Below, piece after piece: positions 22,098 through 33,729 of a stretch of 64,000 nt of DNA. Source of the DNA: Leptasterias polaris (lineage: Eukaryota; Echinodermata; Asteroidea; Forcipulatida; Asteriidae). The notes beneath the pieces are model-generated. The model made no database searches, was not told where the DNA came from, and saw only the letters and a program-made list of their open reading frames with translations. Location of the stretch: assembly GCA_037783415.1 (NCBI GenBank), contig JAZGTN010000089.1:1488001-1552000 (forward strand), in the 5' to 3' direction. The translations under genes and the position numbers were made by a program. Numbering within the stretch: position 1 is the stretch's first letter; each line of letters opens with the position of its first letter.

Positions 22098-22374
22098 ACT
22101 CTGTATAGTTTCTCCAAATGGCAAATCCCAACCGTAAAAACAACACTTGGGGAAACAAAAACATCAGTTGTGTTATCCAAAGAAATCAACCATAGGAGTT
22201 TATCGAATATCTCCGTAAATACCGCGGCCGCCATACAATTGAATTTCAATAAAGATCCTATTGTCGAAAAAATGGAGGAACAAATGGCATTTGGTACCAC
22301 AGCTACAGCAACGTAATGTTCCGCAAGTGTTGTTTTTACGGTTGGAAATTGCCTTTCAGCCTACCGAACAGAGT

Positions 22375-22474
22375 TCCCCAGTGGCGCAATTGGTTAGCGC
22401 GCGGTACTTATAAACAGTGCACTGAGGCTGTTCGAGGCATGCCGAGGTTGTGAGTTCGAGCCTCACCTGGGGAA
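22375..22474 (+). tRNA. tRNA-Ile(UAU), unit 25 plus
   Basis: Consensus. Confidence 0.93.
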
Positions 22475-22664
22475 ACTACTTTTTAAACCAATTTTTCTCA
22501 AACCTTCCTCAATTTCATGAAGAATGGAAATAAATGTGAGTTTAAATTGATAAAAAAATGCCTTTGATCACCAAAGATTGATCACACTCTTGCATTGTGC
22601 ACTTCTTCGTTGATCTTTAATCAAAAGGGAATTATACCTGAATTGAATTTAAACAAAACATTGT

Positions 22665-22764
22665 TTCCCCAGGTGAGACTCGAACTCACAACCTCGGCAT
22701 GCCTCGAACAGCCTCAGTGCACTGTTTATAAGTACCGCGCGCTAACCAATTGCGCCACTGGGGA
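22665..22764 (-). tRNA. tRNA-Ile(UAU), unit 26 minus
   Basis: C60 is U. The spacer of this unit is 3 bp longer. Confidence 0.9.
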
Positions 22765-23044
22765 ACTCTTTTCAGTTTCTCCAAATGGCAAATCCCAACC
22801 GTAAAAACAACACTTGGGGAAACAAAAACATCAGTTGTGTTATCCAAAGAAATCAACCATTATAAGAGTTTACCGAATATCTCCGTAAATACCGCGGCCG
22901 CCATACAATTGAATGACATTAAAGATCCTATTGTCGAAAAAATGGAGGAACAAATGGCATTTGGTACCACAGCTACAGCAACGTAATGTTCCGCAAGTGT
23001 TGTTTTTACGGTTGGAAATTGCCTTTCAGCCTACCGAACAGAGT

Positions 23045-23145
23045 TCCCCAGTGGCGCAATTGGTTAGCGCGGGGTACTTATATAGCAGTGCACTGAGGCT
23101 GTTCGAGGCATGCCGAGGTTGTGAGTTCGAGCCTCACTTGGGGAA
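23045..23145 (+). tRNA. tRNA-Ile(UAU), unit 26 plus, G27 variant
   Basis: G27, U66; 27-nt intron with TAGCAG. Confidence 0.7.
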
Positions 23146-23334
23146 ACTACTTTTTAAACCAATTTTTCTCAAACCTTCCTCAATTCATGAAGTATGGAAA
23201 TAAATGTGAGTTTAAATTGATAAAAAAATGCCTTTGATCACCAAAGATTGATCACACTCTTGCATTGTGCACTTCTTCGTTGATCTTTAATCAAAAGGGA
23301 ATTATACCTGAATTGAATTTAAACAAAACATTGT

Positions 23335-23434
23335 TTCCCCAGGTGAGGCTCGAACTCACAACCTCGGCATGCCTCGAACAGCCTCAGTGCACTGTTTATA
23401 AGTACCGCGCGCTAACCAATTGCGCCACTGGGGA
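23335..23434 (-). tRNA. tRNA-Ile(UAU), unit 27 minus
   Basis: Consensus. Confidence 0.93.
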
Positions 23435-23711
23435 ACTCTGTATAGTTTCTCCAAATGGCAAATCCCAACCGTAAAAACAACACTTGGGGAAACAAAAACA
23501 TCAGTTGTGTTATCCAAAGAAATCAACCATAGGAGTTTATCGAATATCTCCGTAAATACCGCGGCCGCCATACAATTGAATTTCAATAAAGATCCTATTG
23601 TCGAAAAAATGGAGGAACAAATGGCATTTGGTACCACAGCTACAGCAACGTAATGTTCCGCAAGTGTTGTTTTTACGGTTGGAAATTGCCTTTCAGCCTA
23701 CCGAACAGAGT

Positions 23712-23811
23712 TCCCCAGTGGCGCAATTGGTTAGCGCGCGGTACTTATAAACAGTGCACTGAGGCTGTTCGAGGCATGCCGAGGTTGTGAGTTCGAGCCT
23801 CACCTGGGGAA
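23712..23811 (+). tRNA. tRNA-Ile(UAU), unit 27 plus
   Basis: Consensus. Confidence 0.93.
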
Positions 23812-24001
23812 ACTACTTTTTAAACCAATTTTTCTCAAACCTTCCTCAATTTCATGAAGAATGGAAATAAATGTGAGTTTAAATTGATAAAAAAATGCCT
23901 TTGATCACCAAAGATTGATCACACTCTTGCATTGTGCACTTCTTCGTTGATCTTTAATCAAAAGGGAATTATACCTGAATTGAATTTAAACAAAACATTG
24001 T

Positions 24002-24101
24002 TTCCCCAGGTGAGACTCGAACTCACAACCTCGGCATGCCTCGAACAGCCTCAGTGCACTGTTTATAAGTACCGCGCGCTAACCAATTGCGCCACTGGGG
24101 A
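24002..24101 (-). tRNA. tRNA-Ile(UAU), unit 28 minus
   Basis: C60 is U. Confidence 0.9.
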
Positions 24102-24378
24102 ACTCTTTTCAGTTTCTCCAAATGGCAAATCCCAACCGTAAAAACAACACTTGGGGAAACAAAAACATCAGTTGTGTTATCCAAAGAAATCAACCATAGG
24201 AGTTTACCGAATATCTCCGTAAATACCGCGGCCGCCATACAATTGAATGACATTAAAGATCCTATTGTCGAAAAAATGGAGGTACAAATGGCATTTGGTA
24301 CCACAGCTACAGCAACGTAATGTTCCGCAAGTGTTGTTTTTACGGTTGGAAATTGCCTTTCAGCCTACCGAACAGAGT

Positions 24379-24479
24379 TCCCCAGTGGCGCAATTGGTTA
24401 GCGCGGGGTACTTATATAACAGTGCACTGAGGCTGTTCGAGGCATGCCGAGGTTGTGAGTTCGAGCCTCACTTGGGGAA
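24379..24479 (+). tRNA. tRNA-Ile(UAU), unit 28 plus, G27 variant
   Basis: G27, U66; 27-nt intron. Confidence 0.7.
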
Positions 24480-24668
24480 ACTACTTTTTAAACCAATTTT
24501 TCTCAAACCTTCCTCAATTCATGAAGTATGGAAATAAATGTGAGTTTAAATTGATAAAAAAATGCCTTTGATCACCAAAGATTGATCACACTCTTGCATT
24601 GTGCACTTCTTCGTTGATCTTTAATCAAAAGGGAATTATACCTGAATTGAATTTAAACAACACATTGT

Positions 24669-24768
24669 TTCCCCAGGTGAGGCTCGAACTCACAACCTCG
24701 GCATGCCTCGAACAGCCTCAGTGCACTGTTTATAAGTACCGCGCGCTAACCAATTGCGCCACTGGGGA
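24669..24768 (-). tRNA. tRNA-Ile(UAU), unit 29 minus
   Basis: Consensus; shortened downstream T run as in unit 22. Confidence 0.9.
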
Positions 24769-25045
24769 ACTCTGTATAGTTTCTCCAAATGGCAAATCCC
24801 AACCGTAAAAACAACACTTGGGGAAACAAAAACATCAGTTGTGTTATCCAAAGAAATCAACCATAGGAGTTTATCGAATATCTCCGTAAATACCGCGGCC
24901 GCCATACAATTGAATTTCAATAAAGATCCTATTGTCGAAAAAATGGAGGAACAAATGGCATTTGGTACCACAGCTACAGCAACGTAATGTTCCGCAAGTG
25001 TTGTTTTTACGGTTGGAAATTGCCTTTCAGCCTACCGAACAGAGT

Positions 25046-25145
25046 TCCCCAGTGGCGCAATTGGTTAGCGCGCGGTACTTATAAACAGTGCACTGAGGCT
25101 GTTCGAGGCATGCCGAGGTTGTGAGTTCGAGCCTCACTTGGGGAA
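25046..25145 (+). tRNA. tRNA-Ile(UAU), unit 29 plus
   Basis: C27 and 26-nt intron as in type A, but U66 and 3' flank as in type B: a crossover inside the tRNA is likely. Confidence 0.9.
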
Positions 25146-25334
25146 ACTACTTTTTAAACCAATTTTTCTCAAACCTTCCTCAATTCATGAAGTATGGAAA
25201 TAAATGTGAGTTTAAATTGATAAAAAAATGCCTTTGATCACCAAAGATTGATCACACTCTTGCATTGTGCACTTCTTCGTTGATCTTTAATCAAAAGGGA
25301 ATTATACCTGAATTGAATTTAAACAAAACATTGT

Positions 25335-25434
25335 TTCCCCAGGTGAGGCTCGAACTCACAACCTCGGCATGCCTCGAACAGCCTCAGTGCACTGTTTATA
25401 AGTACCGCGCGCTAACCAATTGCGCCACTGGGGA
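25335..25434 (-). tRNA. tRNA-Ile(UAU), unit 30 minus
   Basis: Consensus; type C flank. Confidence 0.93.
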
Positions 25435-25711
25435 ACTCTGTACAGTTTCTCCAAATGGCAAATCCCAACCGTAAAAACAACACTTGGGGAAACAAAAACA
25501 TCAGTTGTGTTATCCAAAGAAATCAACCATAGGAGTTTACCGAATATCTCCGTAAATACCGCGGCCGCCATACAATTGAATTTCATTAAAGATCCTATAG
25601 TCGAAAAAATGGAGGTACAAATGGCATTTGGTACCACAGCTACAGCAACGTAATGTTCCGCAAGTGTTGTTTTTACGGTTGGAAATTGCCTTTCAGCCTA
25701 CCGAACAGAGT

Positions 25712-25812
25712 TCCCCAGTGGCGCAATTGGTTAGCGCGGGGTACTTATATAACAGTGCACTGAGGCTGTTCGAGGCATGCCGAGGTTGTGAGTTCGAGCC
25801 TCACCTGGGGAA
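25712..25812 (+). tRNA. tRNA-Ile(UAU), unit 30 plus, G27 variant
   Basis: G27-G43 mismatch but C66 retained; 27-nt intron. Confidence 0.72.
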
Positions 25813-26002
25813 ACTACTTTTTAAACCAATTTTTCTCAAACCTTCCTCAATTTCATGAAGAATGGAAATAAATGTGAGTTTAAATTGATAAAAAAATGCC
25901 TTTGATCACCAAAGATTGATCACACTCTTGCATTGTGCACTTCTTCGTTGATCTTTAATCAAAAGGGAATTATACCTGAATTGAATTTAAACAAAACATT
26001 GT

Positions 26003-26102
26003 TTCCCCAGGTGAGGCTCGAACTCACAACCTCGGCATGCCTCGAACAGCCTCAGTGCACTGTTTATAAGTACCGCGCACTAACCAATTGCGCCACTGGG
26101 GA
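26003..26102 (-). tRNA. tRNA-Ile(UAU), unit 31 minus
   Basis: C23 is U (G-U wobble in the D stem). Confidence 0.88.
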
Positions 26103-26379
26103 ACTCTTTTCAGTTTCTCCAAATGGCAAATCCCAACCGTAAAAACAACACTTGGGGAAACAAAAACATCAGTTGTGTTATCCAAAGAAATCAACCATAG
26201 GAGTTTACCGAATATCTCCGTAAATACCGCGGCCGCCATACAATTGAATGACATTAAAGATCCTATTGTCGAAAAAATGGAGGTACAAATGGCATTTGGT
26301 ACCACAGCTACAGCAACGTAATGTTCCGCAAGTGTTGTTTTTACGGTTGGAAATTGCCTTTCAGCCTACCGAACAGAGT

Positions 26380-26480
26380 TCCCCAGTGGCGCAATTGGTT
26401 AGCGCGGGGTACTTATATAACAGTGCACTGAGGCTGTTCGAGGCATGCCGAGGTTGTGAGTTCGAGCCCCACTTGGGGAA
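26380..26480 (+). tRNA. tRNA-Ile(UAU), unit 31 plus, G27 variant
   Basis: G27, U66 and U62 to C (A52-C62 mismatch). Confidence 0.62.
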
Positions 26481-26669
26481 ACTACTTTTTAAACCAATTT
26501 TTCTCAAACCTTCCTCAATTCATGAAGTATGGAAATAAATGTGAGTTTAAATTGATAAAAAAATGCCTTTGATCACCAAAGATTGATCACACTCTTGCAT
26601 TGTGCACTTCTTCGTTGATCTTTAATCAAAAGGGAATTATACCTGAATTGAATTTAAACAAAACATTGT

Positions 26670-26769
26670 TTCCCCAGGTGAGGCTCGAACTCACAACCTC
26701 GGCATGCCTCGAACAGCCTCAGTGCACTGTTTATAAGTACCGCGCGCTAACCAATTGCGCCACTGGGGA
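26670..26769 (-). tRNA. tRNA-Ile(UAU), unit 32 minus
   Basis: Consensus. Confidence 0.93.
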
Positions 26770-27046
26770 ACTCTTTTCAGTTTCTCCAAATGGCAAATCC
26801 CAACCGTAAAAACAACACTTGGGGAAACAAAAACATCAGTTGTGTTATCCAAAGAAATCAACCATAGGAGTTTACCGAATATCTCCGTAAATACCGCGGC
26901 CGCCATACAATTGAATGACATTAAAGATCCTATTGTCGAAAAAATGGAGGTACAAATGGCATTTGGTACCACAGCTACAGCAACGTAATGTTCCGCAAGT
27001 GTTGTTTTTACGGTTGGAAATTGCCTTTCAGCCTACCGAACAGAGT

Positions 27047-27147
27047 TCCCCAGTGGCGCAATTGGTTAGCGCGGGGTACTTATATAACAGTGCACTGAGG
27101 CTGTTCGAGGCATGCCGAGGTTGTGAGTTCGAGCCTCACTTGGGGAA
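27047..27147 (+). tRNA. tRNA-Ile(UAU), unit 32 plus, G27 variant
   Basis: G27, U66; 27-nt intron. Confidence 0.7.
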
Positions 27148-27337
27148 ACTACTTTTTAAACCAATTTTTCTCAAACCTTCCTCAATTCATGAAGTATGGA
27201 AATAAATGTGAGTTTAAATTGATAAAAAAAATGCCTTTGATCACCAAAGATTGATCACACTCTTGCATTGTGCACTTCTTCGTTGATCTTTAATCAAAAG
27301 GGAATTATACCTGAATTGAATTTAAACAAAACATTGT

Positions 27338-27437
27338 TTCCCCAGGTGAGGCTCGAACTCACAACCTCGGCATGCCTCGAACAGCCTCAGTGCACTGTTT
27401 ATAAGTACCGCGCGCTAACCAATTGCGCCACTGGGGA
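27338..27437 (-). tRNA. tRNA-Ile(UAU), unit 33 minus
   Basis: Consensus. Confidence 0.93.
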
Positions 27438-27714
27438 ACTCTGTACAGTTTCTCCAAATGGCAAATCCCAACCGTAAAAACAACACTTGGGGAAACAAAA
27501 ACATCAGTTGTGTTATCCAAAGAAATCAACCATAGGAGTTTACCGAATATCTCCGTAAATACCGCGGCCGCCATACAATTGAATTTCATTAAAGATCCTA
27601 TAGTCGAAAAAATGGAGGTACAAATGGCATTTGGTACCACAGCTACAGCAACGTAATGTTCCGCAAGTGTTGTTTTTACGGTTGGAAATTGCCTTTCAGC
27701 CTACCGAACAGAGT

Positions 27715-27815
27715 TCCCCAGTGGCGCAATTGGTTAGCGCGGGGTACTTATATAACAGTGCACTGAGGCTGTTCGAGGCATGCCGAGGTTGTGAGTTCGA
27801 GCCTCACCTGGGGAA
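27715..27815 (+). tRNA. tRNA-Ile(UAU), unit 33 plus, G27 variant
   Basis: G27, C66; 27-nt intron. Confidence 0.72.
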
Positions 27816-28005
27816 ACTACTTTTTAAACCAATTTTTCTCAAACCTTCCTCAATTTCATGAAGAATGGAAATAAATGTGAGTTTAAATTGATAAAAAAAT
27901 GCCTTTGATCACCAAAGATTGATCACACTCTTGCATTGTGCACTTCTTCGTTGATCTTTAATCAAAAGGGAATTATACCTGAATTGAATTTAAACAAAAC
28001 ATTGT

Positions 28006-28105
28006 TTCCCCAGGTGAGGCTCGAACTCACAACCTCGGCATGCCTCGAACAGCCTCAGTGCACTGTTTATAAGTACCGCGCGCTAACCAATTGCGCCACT
28101 GGGGA
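28006..28105 (-). tRNA. tRNA-Ile(UAU), unit 34 minus
   Basis: Consensus. Confidence 0.93.
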
Positions 28106-28382
28106 ACTCTTTTCAGTTTCTCCAAATGGCAAATCCCAACCGTAAAAACAACACTTGGGGAAACAAAAACATCAGTTGTGTTATCCAAAGAAATCAACCA
28201 TAGGAGTTTACCGAATATCTCCGTAAATACCGCGGCCGCCATACAATTGAATGACATTAAAGATCCTATTGTCGAAAAAATGGAGGTACAAATGGCATTT
28301 GGTACCACAGCTACAGCAACGTAATGTTCCGCAAGTGTTGTTTTTACGGTTGGAAATTGCCTTTCAGCCTACCGAACAGAGT

Positions 28383-28483
28383 TCCCCAGTGGCGCAATTG
28401 GTTAGCGCGGGGTACTTATATAACAGTGCACTGAGGCTGTTCGAGGCATGCAGAGGTTGTGAGTTCGAGCCTCACTTGGGGAA
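28383..28483 (+). tRNA. tRNA-Ile(UAU), unit 34 plus, damaged variant
   Basis: G27 plus C42 to A: two of five anticodon-stem pairs are lost. Probably not functional. Confidence 0.6.
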
Positions 28484-28672
28484 ACTACTTTTTAAACCAA
28501 TTTTTCTCAAACCTTCCTCAATTCATGAAGTATGGAAATAAATGTGAGTTTAAATTGATAAAAAAATGCCTTTGATCACCAAAGATTGATCACACTCTTG
28601 CATTGTGCACTTCTTCGTTGATCTTTAATCAAAAGGGAATTATACCTGAATTGAATTTAAACAAAACATTGT

Positions 28673-28772
28673 TTCCCCAGGTGAGGCTCGAACTCACAAC
28701 CTCGGCATGCCTCGAACAGCCTCAGTGCACTGTTTATAAGTACCGCGCGCTAACCAATTGCGCCACTGGGGA
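28673..28772 (-). tRNA. tRNA-Ile(UAU), unit 35 minus
   Basis: Consensus. Confidence 0.93.
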
Positions 28773-29049
28773 ACTCTGTACAGTTTCTCCAAATGGCAAA
28801 TCCCAACCGTAAAAACAACACTTGGGGAAACAAAAACATCAGTTGTGTTATCCAAAGAAATCAACCATAGGAGTTTACCGAATATCTCCGTAAATACCGC
28901 GGCCGCCATACAATTGAATTTCATTAAAGATCCTATAGTCGAAAAAATGGAGGTACAAATGGCATTTGGTACCACAGCTACAGCAACGTAATGTTCCGCA
29001 AGTGTTGTTTTTACGGTTGGAAATTGCCTTTCAGCCTACCGAACAGAGT

Positions 29050-29150
29050 TCCCCAGTGGCGCAATTGGTTAGCGCGGGGTACTTATATAACAGTGCACTG
29101 AGGCTGTTCGAGGCATGCCGAGGTTGTGAGTTCGAGCCTCACCTGGGGAA
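29050..29150 (+). tRNA. tRNA-Ile(UAU), unit 35 plus, G27 variant
   Basis: G27, C66; 27-nt intron. Confidence 0.72.
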
Positions 29151-29340
29151 ACTACTTTTTAAACCAATTTTTCTCAAACCTTCCTCAATTTCATGAAGAA
29201 TGGAAATAAATGTGAGTTTAAATTGATAAAAAAATGCCTTTGATCACCAAAGATTGATCACACTCTTGCATTGTGCACTTCTTCGTTGATCTTTAATCAA
29301 AAGGGAATTATACCTGAATTGAATTTAAACAAAACATTGT

Positions 29341-29440
29341 TTCCCCAGGTGAGGCTCGAACTCACAACCTCGGCATGCCTCGAACAGCCTCAGTGCACTG
29401 TTTATAAGTACCGCGCGCTAACCAATTGCGCCACTGGGGA
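29341..29440 (-). tRNA. tRNA-Ile(UAU), unit 36 minus
   Basis: Consensus. Confidence 0.93.
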
Positions 29441-29717
29441 ACTCTTTTCAGTTTCTCCAAATGGCAAATCCCAACCGTAAAAACAACACTTGGGGAAACA
29501 AAAACATCAGTTGTGTTATCCAAAGAAATCAACCATAGGAGTTTACCGAATATCTCCGTAAATACCGCGGCCGCCATACAATTGAATGACATTAAAGATC
29601 CTATTGTCGAAAAAATGGAGGTACAAATGGCATTTGGTACCACAGCTACAGCAACGTAATGTTCCGCAAGTGTTGTTTTTACGGTTGGAAATTGCCTTTC
29701 AGCCTACCGAACAGAGT

Positions 29718-29818
29718 TCCCCAGTGGCGCAATTGGTTAGCGCGGGGTACTTATATAACAGTGCACTGAGGCTGTTCGAGGCATGCCGAGGTTGTGAGTT
29801 CGAGCCTCACTTGGGGAA
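29718..29818 (+). tRNA. tRNA-Ile(UAU), unit 36 plus, G27 variant
   Basis: G27, U66; 27-nt intron. Confidence 0.7.
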
Positions 29819-30007
29819 ACTACTTTTTAAACCAATTTTTCTCAAACCTTCCTCAATTCATGAAGTATGGAAATAAATGTGAGTTTAAATTGATAAAAAA
29901 ATGCCTTTGATCACCAAAGATTGATCACACTCTTGCATTGTGCACTTCTTCGTTGATCTTTAATCAAAAGGGAATTATACCTGAATTGAATTTAAACAAA
30001 ACATTGT

Positions 30008-30107
30008 TTCCCCAGGTGAGGCTCGAACTCACAACCTCGGCATGCCTCGAACAGCCTCAGTGCACTGTTTATAAGTACCGCGCGCTAACCAATTGCGCCA
30101 CTGGGGA
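30008..30107 (-). tRNA. tRNA-Ile(UAU), unit 37 minus
   Basis: Consensus. Confidence 0.93.
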
Positions 30108-30384
30108 ACTCTTTTCAGTTTCTCCAAATGGCAAATCCCAACCGTAAAAACAACACTTGGGGAAACAAAAACATCAGTTGTGTTATCCAAAGAAATCAAC
30201 CATAGGAGTTTACCGAATATCTCCGTAAATACCGCGGCCGCCATACAATTGAATGACATTAAAGATCCTATTGTCGAAAAAATGGAGGTACAAATGGCAT
30301 TTGGTACCACAGCTACAGCAACGTAATGTTCCGCAAGTGTTGTTTTTACGGTTGGAAATTGCCTTTCAGCCTACCGAACAGAGT

Positions 30385-30485
30385 TCCCCAGTGGCGCAAT
30401 TGGTTAGCGCGGGGTACTTATATAACAGTGCACTGAGGCTGTTCGAGGCATGCCGAGGTTGTGAGTTCGAGCCTCACTTGGGGAA
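30385..30485 (+). tRNA. tRNA-Ile(UAU), unit 37 plus, G27 variant
   Basis: G27, U66; 27-nt intron. Confidence 0.7.
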
Positions 30486-30674
30486 ACTACTTTTTAAACC
30501 AATTTTTCTCAAACCTTCCTCAATTCATGAAGTATGGAAATAAATGTGAGTTTAAATTGATAAAAAAATGCCTTTGATCACCAAAGATTGATCACACTCT
30601 TGCATTGTGCACTTCTTCGTTGATCTTTAATCAAAAGGGAATTATACCTGAATTGAATTTAAACAAAACATTGT

Positions 30675-30774
30675 TTCCCCAGGTGAGGCTCGAACTCACA
30701 ACCTCGGCATGCCTCGAACAGCCTCAGTGCACTGTTTATAAGTACCGCGCGCTAACCAATTGCGCCACTGGGGA
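30675..30774 (-). tRNA. tRNA-Ile(UAU), unit 38 minus
   Basis: Consensus. Confidence 0.93.
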
Positions 30775-31051
30775 ACTCTGTACAGTTTCTCCAAATGGCA
30801 AATCCCAACCGTAAAAACAACACTTGGGGAAACAAAAACATCAGTTGTGTTATCCAAAGAAATCAACCATAGGAGTTTACCGAATATCTCCGTAAATACC
30901 GCGGCCGCCATACAATTGAATTTCATTAAAGATCCTATAGTCGAAAAAATGGAGGTACAAATGGCATTTGGTACCACAGCTACAGCAACGTAATGTTCCG
31001 CAAGTGTTGTTTTTACGGTTGGAAATTGCCTTTCAGCCTACCGAACAGAGT

Positions 31052-31152
31052 TCCCCAGTGGCGCAATTGGTTAGCGCGGGGTACTTATATAACAGTGCAC
31101 TGAGGCTGTTCGAGGCATGCCGAGGTTGTGAGTTCGAGCCTCACTTGGGGAA
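31052..31152 (+). tRNA. tRNA-Ile(UAU), unit 38 plus, G27 variant
   Basis: G27, U66; 27-nt intron. Confidence 0.7.
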
Positions 31153-31341
31153 ACTACTTTTTAAACCAATTTTTCTCAAACCTTCCTCAATTCATGAAGT
31201 ATGGAAATAAATGTGAGTTTAAATTGATAAAAAAATGCCTTTGATCACCAAAGATTGATCACACTCTTGCATTGTGCACTTCTTCGTTGATCTTTAATCA
31301 AAAGGGAATTATACCTGAATTGAATTTAAACAAAACATTGT

Positions 31342-31441
31342 TTCCCCAGGTGAGGCTCGAACTCACAACCTCGGCATGCCTCGAACAGCCTCAGTGCACT
31401 GTTTATAAGTACCGCGCGCTAACCAATTGCGCCACTGGGGA
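31342..31441 (-). tRNA. tRNA-Ile(UAU), unit 39 minus
   Basis: Consensus. Confidence 0.93.
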
Positions 31442-31718
31442 ACTCTGTACAGTTTCTCCAAATGGCAAATCCCAACCGTAAAAACAACACTTGGGGAAAC
31501 AAAAACATCAGTTGTGTTATCCAAAGAAATCAACCATAGGAGTTTACCGAATATCTCCGTAAATACCGCGGCCGCCATACAATTGAATTTCATTAAAGAT
31601 CCTATAGTCGAAAAAATGGAGGAACAAATGGCATTTGGTACCACAGCTACAGCAACGTAATGTTCCGCAAGTGTTGTTTTTACGGTTGGAAATTGCCTTT
31701 CAGCCTACAGAACAGAGT

Positions 31719-31818
31719 TCCCCAGTGGCGCAATTGGTTAGCGCGCGGTACTTATAAACAGTGCACTGAGGCTGTTCGAGGCATGCCGAGGTTGTGAGTT
31801 CGAGCCTCACCTGGGGAA
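31719..31818 (+). tRNA. tRNA-Ile(UAU), unit 39 plus
   Basis: Consensus; 5' flank reads CCTACAGAACAG. Confidence 0.93.
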
Positions 31819-32008
31819 ACTACTTTTTAAACCAATTTTTCTCAAACCTTCTTCAATTTCATGAAGTATGGAAATAAATGTGAGTTTAAATTGATAAAAA
31901 AATGCCTTTGATCACCAAAGATTGATCACACTCTTGCATTGTGCACTTCTTCGTTGATCTTTAATCAAAAGGGAATTATACCTGAATTGAATTTAAACAA
32001 AACATTGT

Positions 32009-32108
32009 TTCCCCAGGTGAGGCTCGAACTCACAACCTCGGCATGCCTCGAACAGCCTCAGTGCACTGTTTATAAGTACCGCGCGCTAACCAATTGCGCC
32101 ACTGGGGA
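32009..32108 (-). tRNA. tRNA-Ile(UAU), unit 40 minus
   Basis: Consensus; 5' flank carries the CTGATAG variant. Confidence 0.93.
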
Positions 32109-32387
32109 ACTCTGATAGTTTCTCCAAATGGCAAATCCCAACCGTAAAAACAACACTTGGGGAAACAAAAACATCAGTTGTGTTATCCAAAGAAATCAAC
32201 CATTATAGGAGTTTACCGAATATCTCCGTAAATACCGCGGCCGCCATACAATTGAATGACATTAAAGATCCTATTGTCGAAAAAATGGAGGAACAAATGG
32301 CATTTGGTACCACAGCTACAGCAACGTAATGTTCCGCAAGTGTTGTTTTTACGGTTGGAAATTGCCTTTCAGCCTACCTAACAGAGT

Positions 32388-32488
32388 TCCCCAGTGGCGC
32401 AATTGGTTAGCGCGCGGTACTTCTGTAACAGTGCACTGAGGCTGTTCGAGGCATGCCGCGGTTGTGAGTTCGAGCCTCACCTGGGGAA
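32388..32488 (+). tRNA. tRNA with anticodon UCU on the Ile body, unit 40 plus
   Basis: The loop reads CTTCTG before the 27-nt intron, so the anticodon is TCT, that of an Arg tRNA reading AGA, instead of TAT. A44 is C. Stems, A box and B box are intact. Charging specificity cannot be told from sequence. Confidence 0.8.
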
Positions 32489-32683
32489 ACTACTTTTTAA
32501 ACCAATTTTTCTCAAACCTTCCTCAATTTCATGAAGTATGGAATGGAAATAAATGTGAGTTTAAATTGATTAAAAAATGCCTTTGATCACCAAAGACTGA
32601 TCACACTCTTGCATTGTGCACTTCTTCGTTTATCTTTAATCAAAAGGGAATTATACATGAATTGAATTTAAACAAAACATTGT

Positions 32684-32783
32684 TTCCCCAGGTGAGGCTC
32701 GAACTCACAACCTCGGCATGCCTCGAACAGCCTCAGTGCACTGTTTATAACTACCGCGCGCTAACCAATTGCGCCACTGGGGA
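32684..32783 (-). tRNA. tRNA-Ile(UAU), unit 41 minus
   Basis: C32 is G, the same change as in units 1 and 7 at the other end of the array. Confidence 0.85.
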
Positions 32784-33060
32784 ACTCTGTACAGTTTCTC
32801 CAAATGGCAAATCCCAACTGTAAAAACAACACTTGGGGAAACAAAAACATCAGTTGTGTTATCCAAAGAAATCAACCATAGGAGTTTACCGAATATCTCC
32901 GTAAATACCGCGGCCGCCATACAATTGAATGACATTAAAGATCCTATAGTCGAAAAAATGGAGGAACAAATGGCATTTGGTACCACAGCTACAGCAACGT
33001 AATGTTCCGCAAGTGTTGTTTTTACGGTTGGAAATTGCCTTTCAGCCTACAGAACAGAGT

Positions 33061-33160
33061 TCCCCAGTGGCGCAATTGGTTAGCGCGCGGTACTTATAAA
33101 CAGTGCACTGAGGCTGTTCGAGGCATGCCGAGGTTGTGAGTTCGAGCCTCACCTGGGGAA
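33061..33160 (+). tRNA. tRNA-Ile(UAU), unit 41 plus
   Basis: Consensus. Confidence 0.93.
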
Positions 33161-33350
33161 ACTACTTTTTAAACCAATTTTTCTCAAACCTTCTTCAATT
33201 TCATGAAGTATGGAAATAAATGTGAGTTTAAATTGATAAAAAAATGCCTTTGATCACCAAAGATTGATCACACTCTTGCATTGTGCACTTCTTCGTTGAT
33301 CTTTAATCAAAAGGGAATTATACCTGAATTGAATTTAAACAAAACATTGT

Positions 33351-33450
33351 TTCCCCAGGTGAGGCTCGAACTCACAACCTCGGCATGCCTCGAACAGCCT
33401 CAGTGCACTGTTTATAAGTACCGCGCGCTAACCAATTGCGCCACTGGGGA
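33351..33450 (-). tRNA. tRNA-Ile(UAU), unit 42 minus
   Basis: Consensus; CTGATAG flank. Confidence 0.93.
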
Positions 33451-33729
33451 ACTCTGATAGTTTCTCCAAATGGCAAATCCCAACCGTAAAAACAACACTT
33501 GGGGAAACAAAAACATCAGTTGTGTTATCCAAAGAAATCAACCATTATAAGAGTTTACCGAATATCTCCGTAAATACCGCGGCCGCCATACAATTGAATG
33601 ACATTAAAGATCCTATTGTCGAAAAAATGGAGGAACAAATGGCATTTGGTACCACAGCTACAGCAACGTAATGTTCCGCAAGTGTTGTTTTTACGGTTGG
33701 AAATTGCCTTTCAGCCTACCTAACAGAGT

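Larger units (their letters stand above)
14662..25145. repeat. Array block III: alternating A/B dimers, 1,334 bp
   Basis: Type A units have CTGTATAG next to the minus tRNA, TTCATT or TTCAAT in the spacer and a consensus plus tRNA. Type B units have CTCTTTTCAG, GAATGACATT and mostly a plus tRNA with G27 and a 27-nt intron. The order from 14662 is ABABABABAABABABA, with one AA step at 19997/20664. The last A unit (24669) ends in a B-type linker, a likely crossover point. Unit 22665 has a 3-bp insertion (CCATTATAAGAG). Confidence 0.8.
25335..30485. repeat. Array block IV: five-unit higher-order repeat, about 3,338 bp
   Basis: Type C units (CTGTACAG, spacer CTATAGTCG, plus tRNA with G27) alternate with type B as C-B-B-C-B. 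Starts at 25335 and 28673, 26003 and 29341, 26670 and 30008 are each 3,338 bp apart. Copies here are almost identical, which points to recent amplification or homogenisation. Confidence 0.75.
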
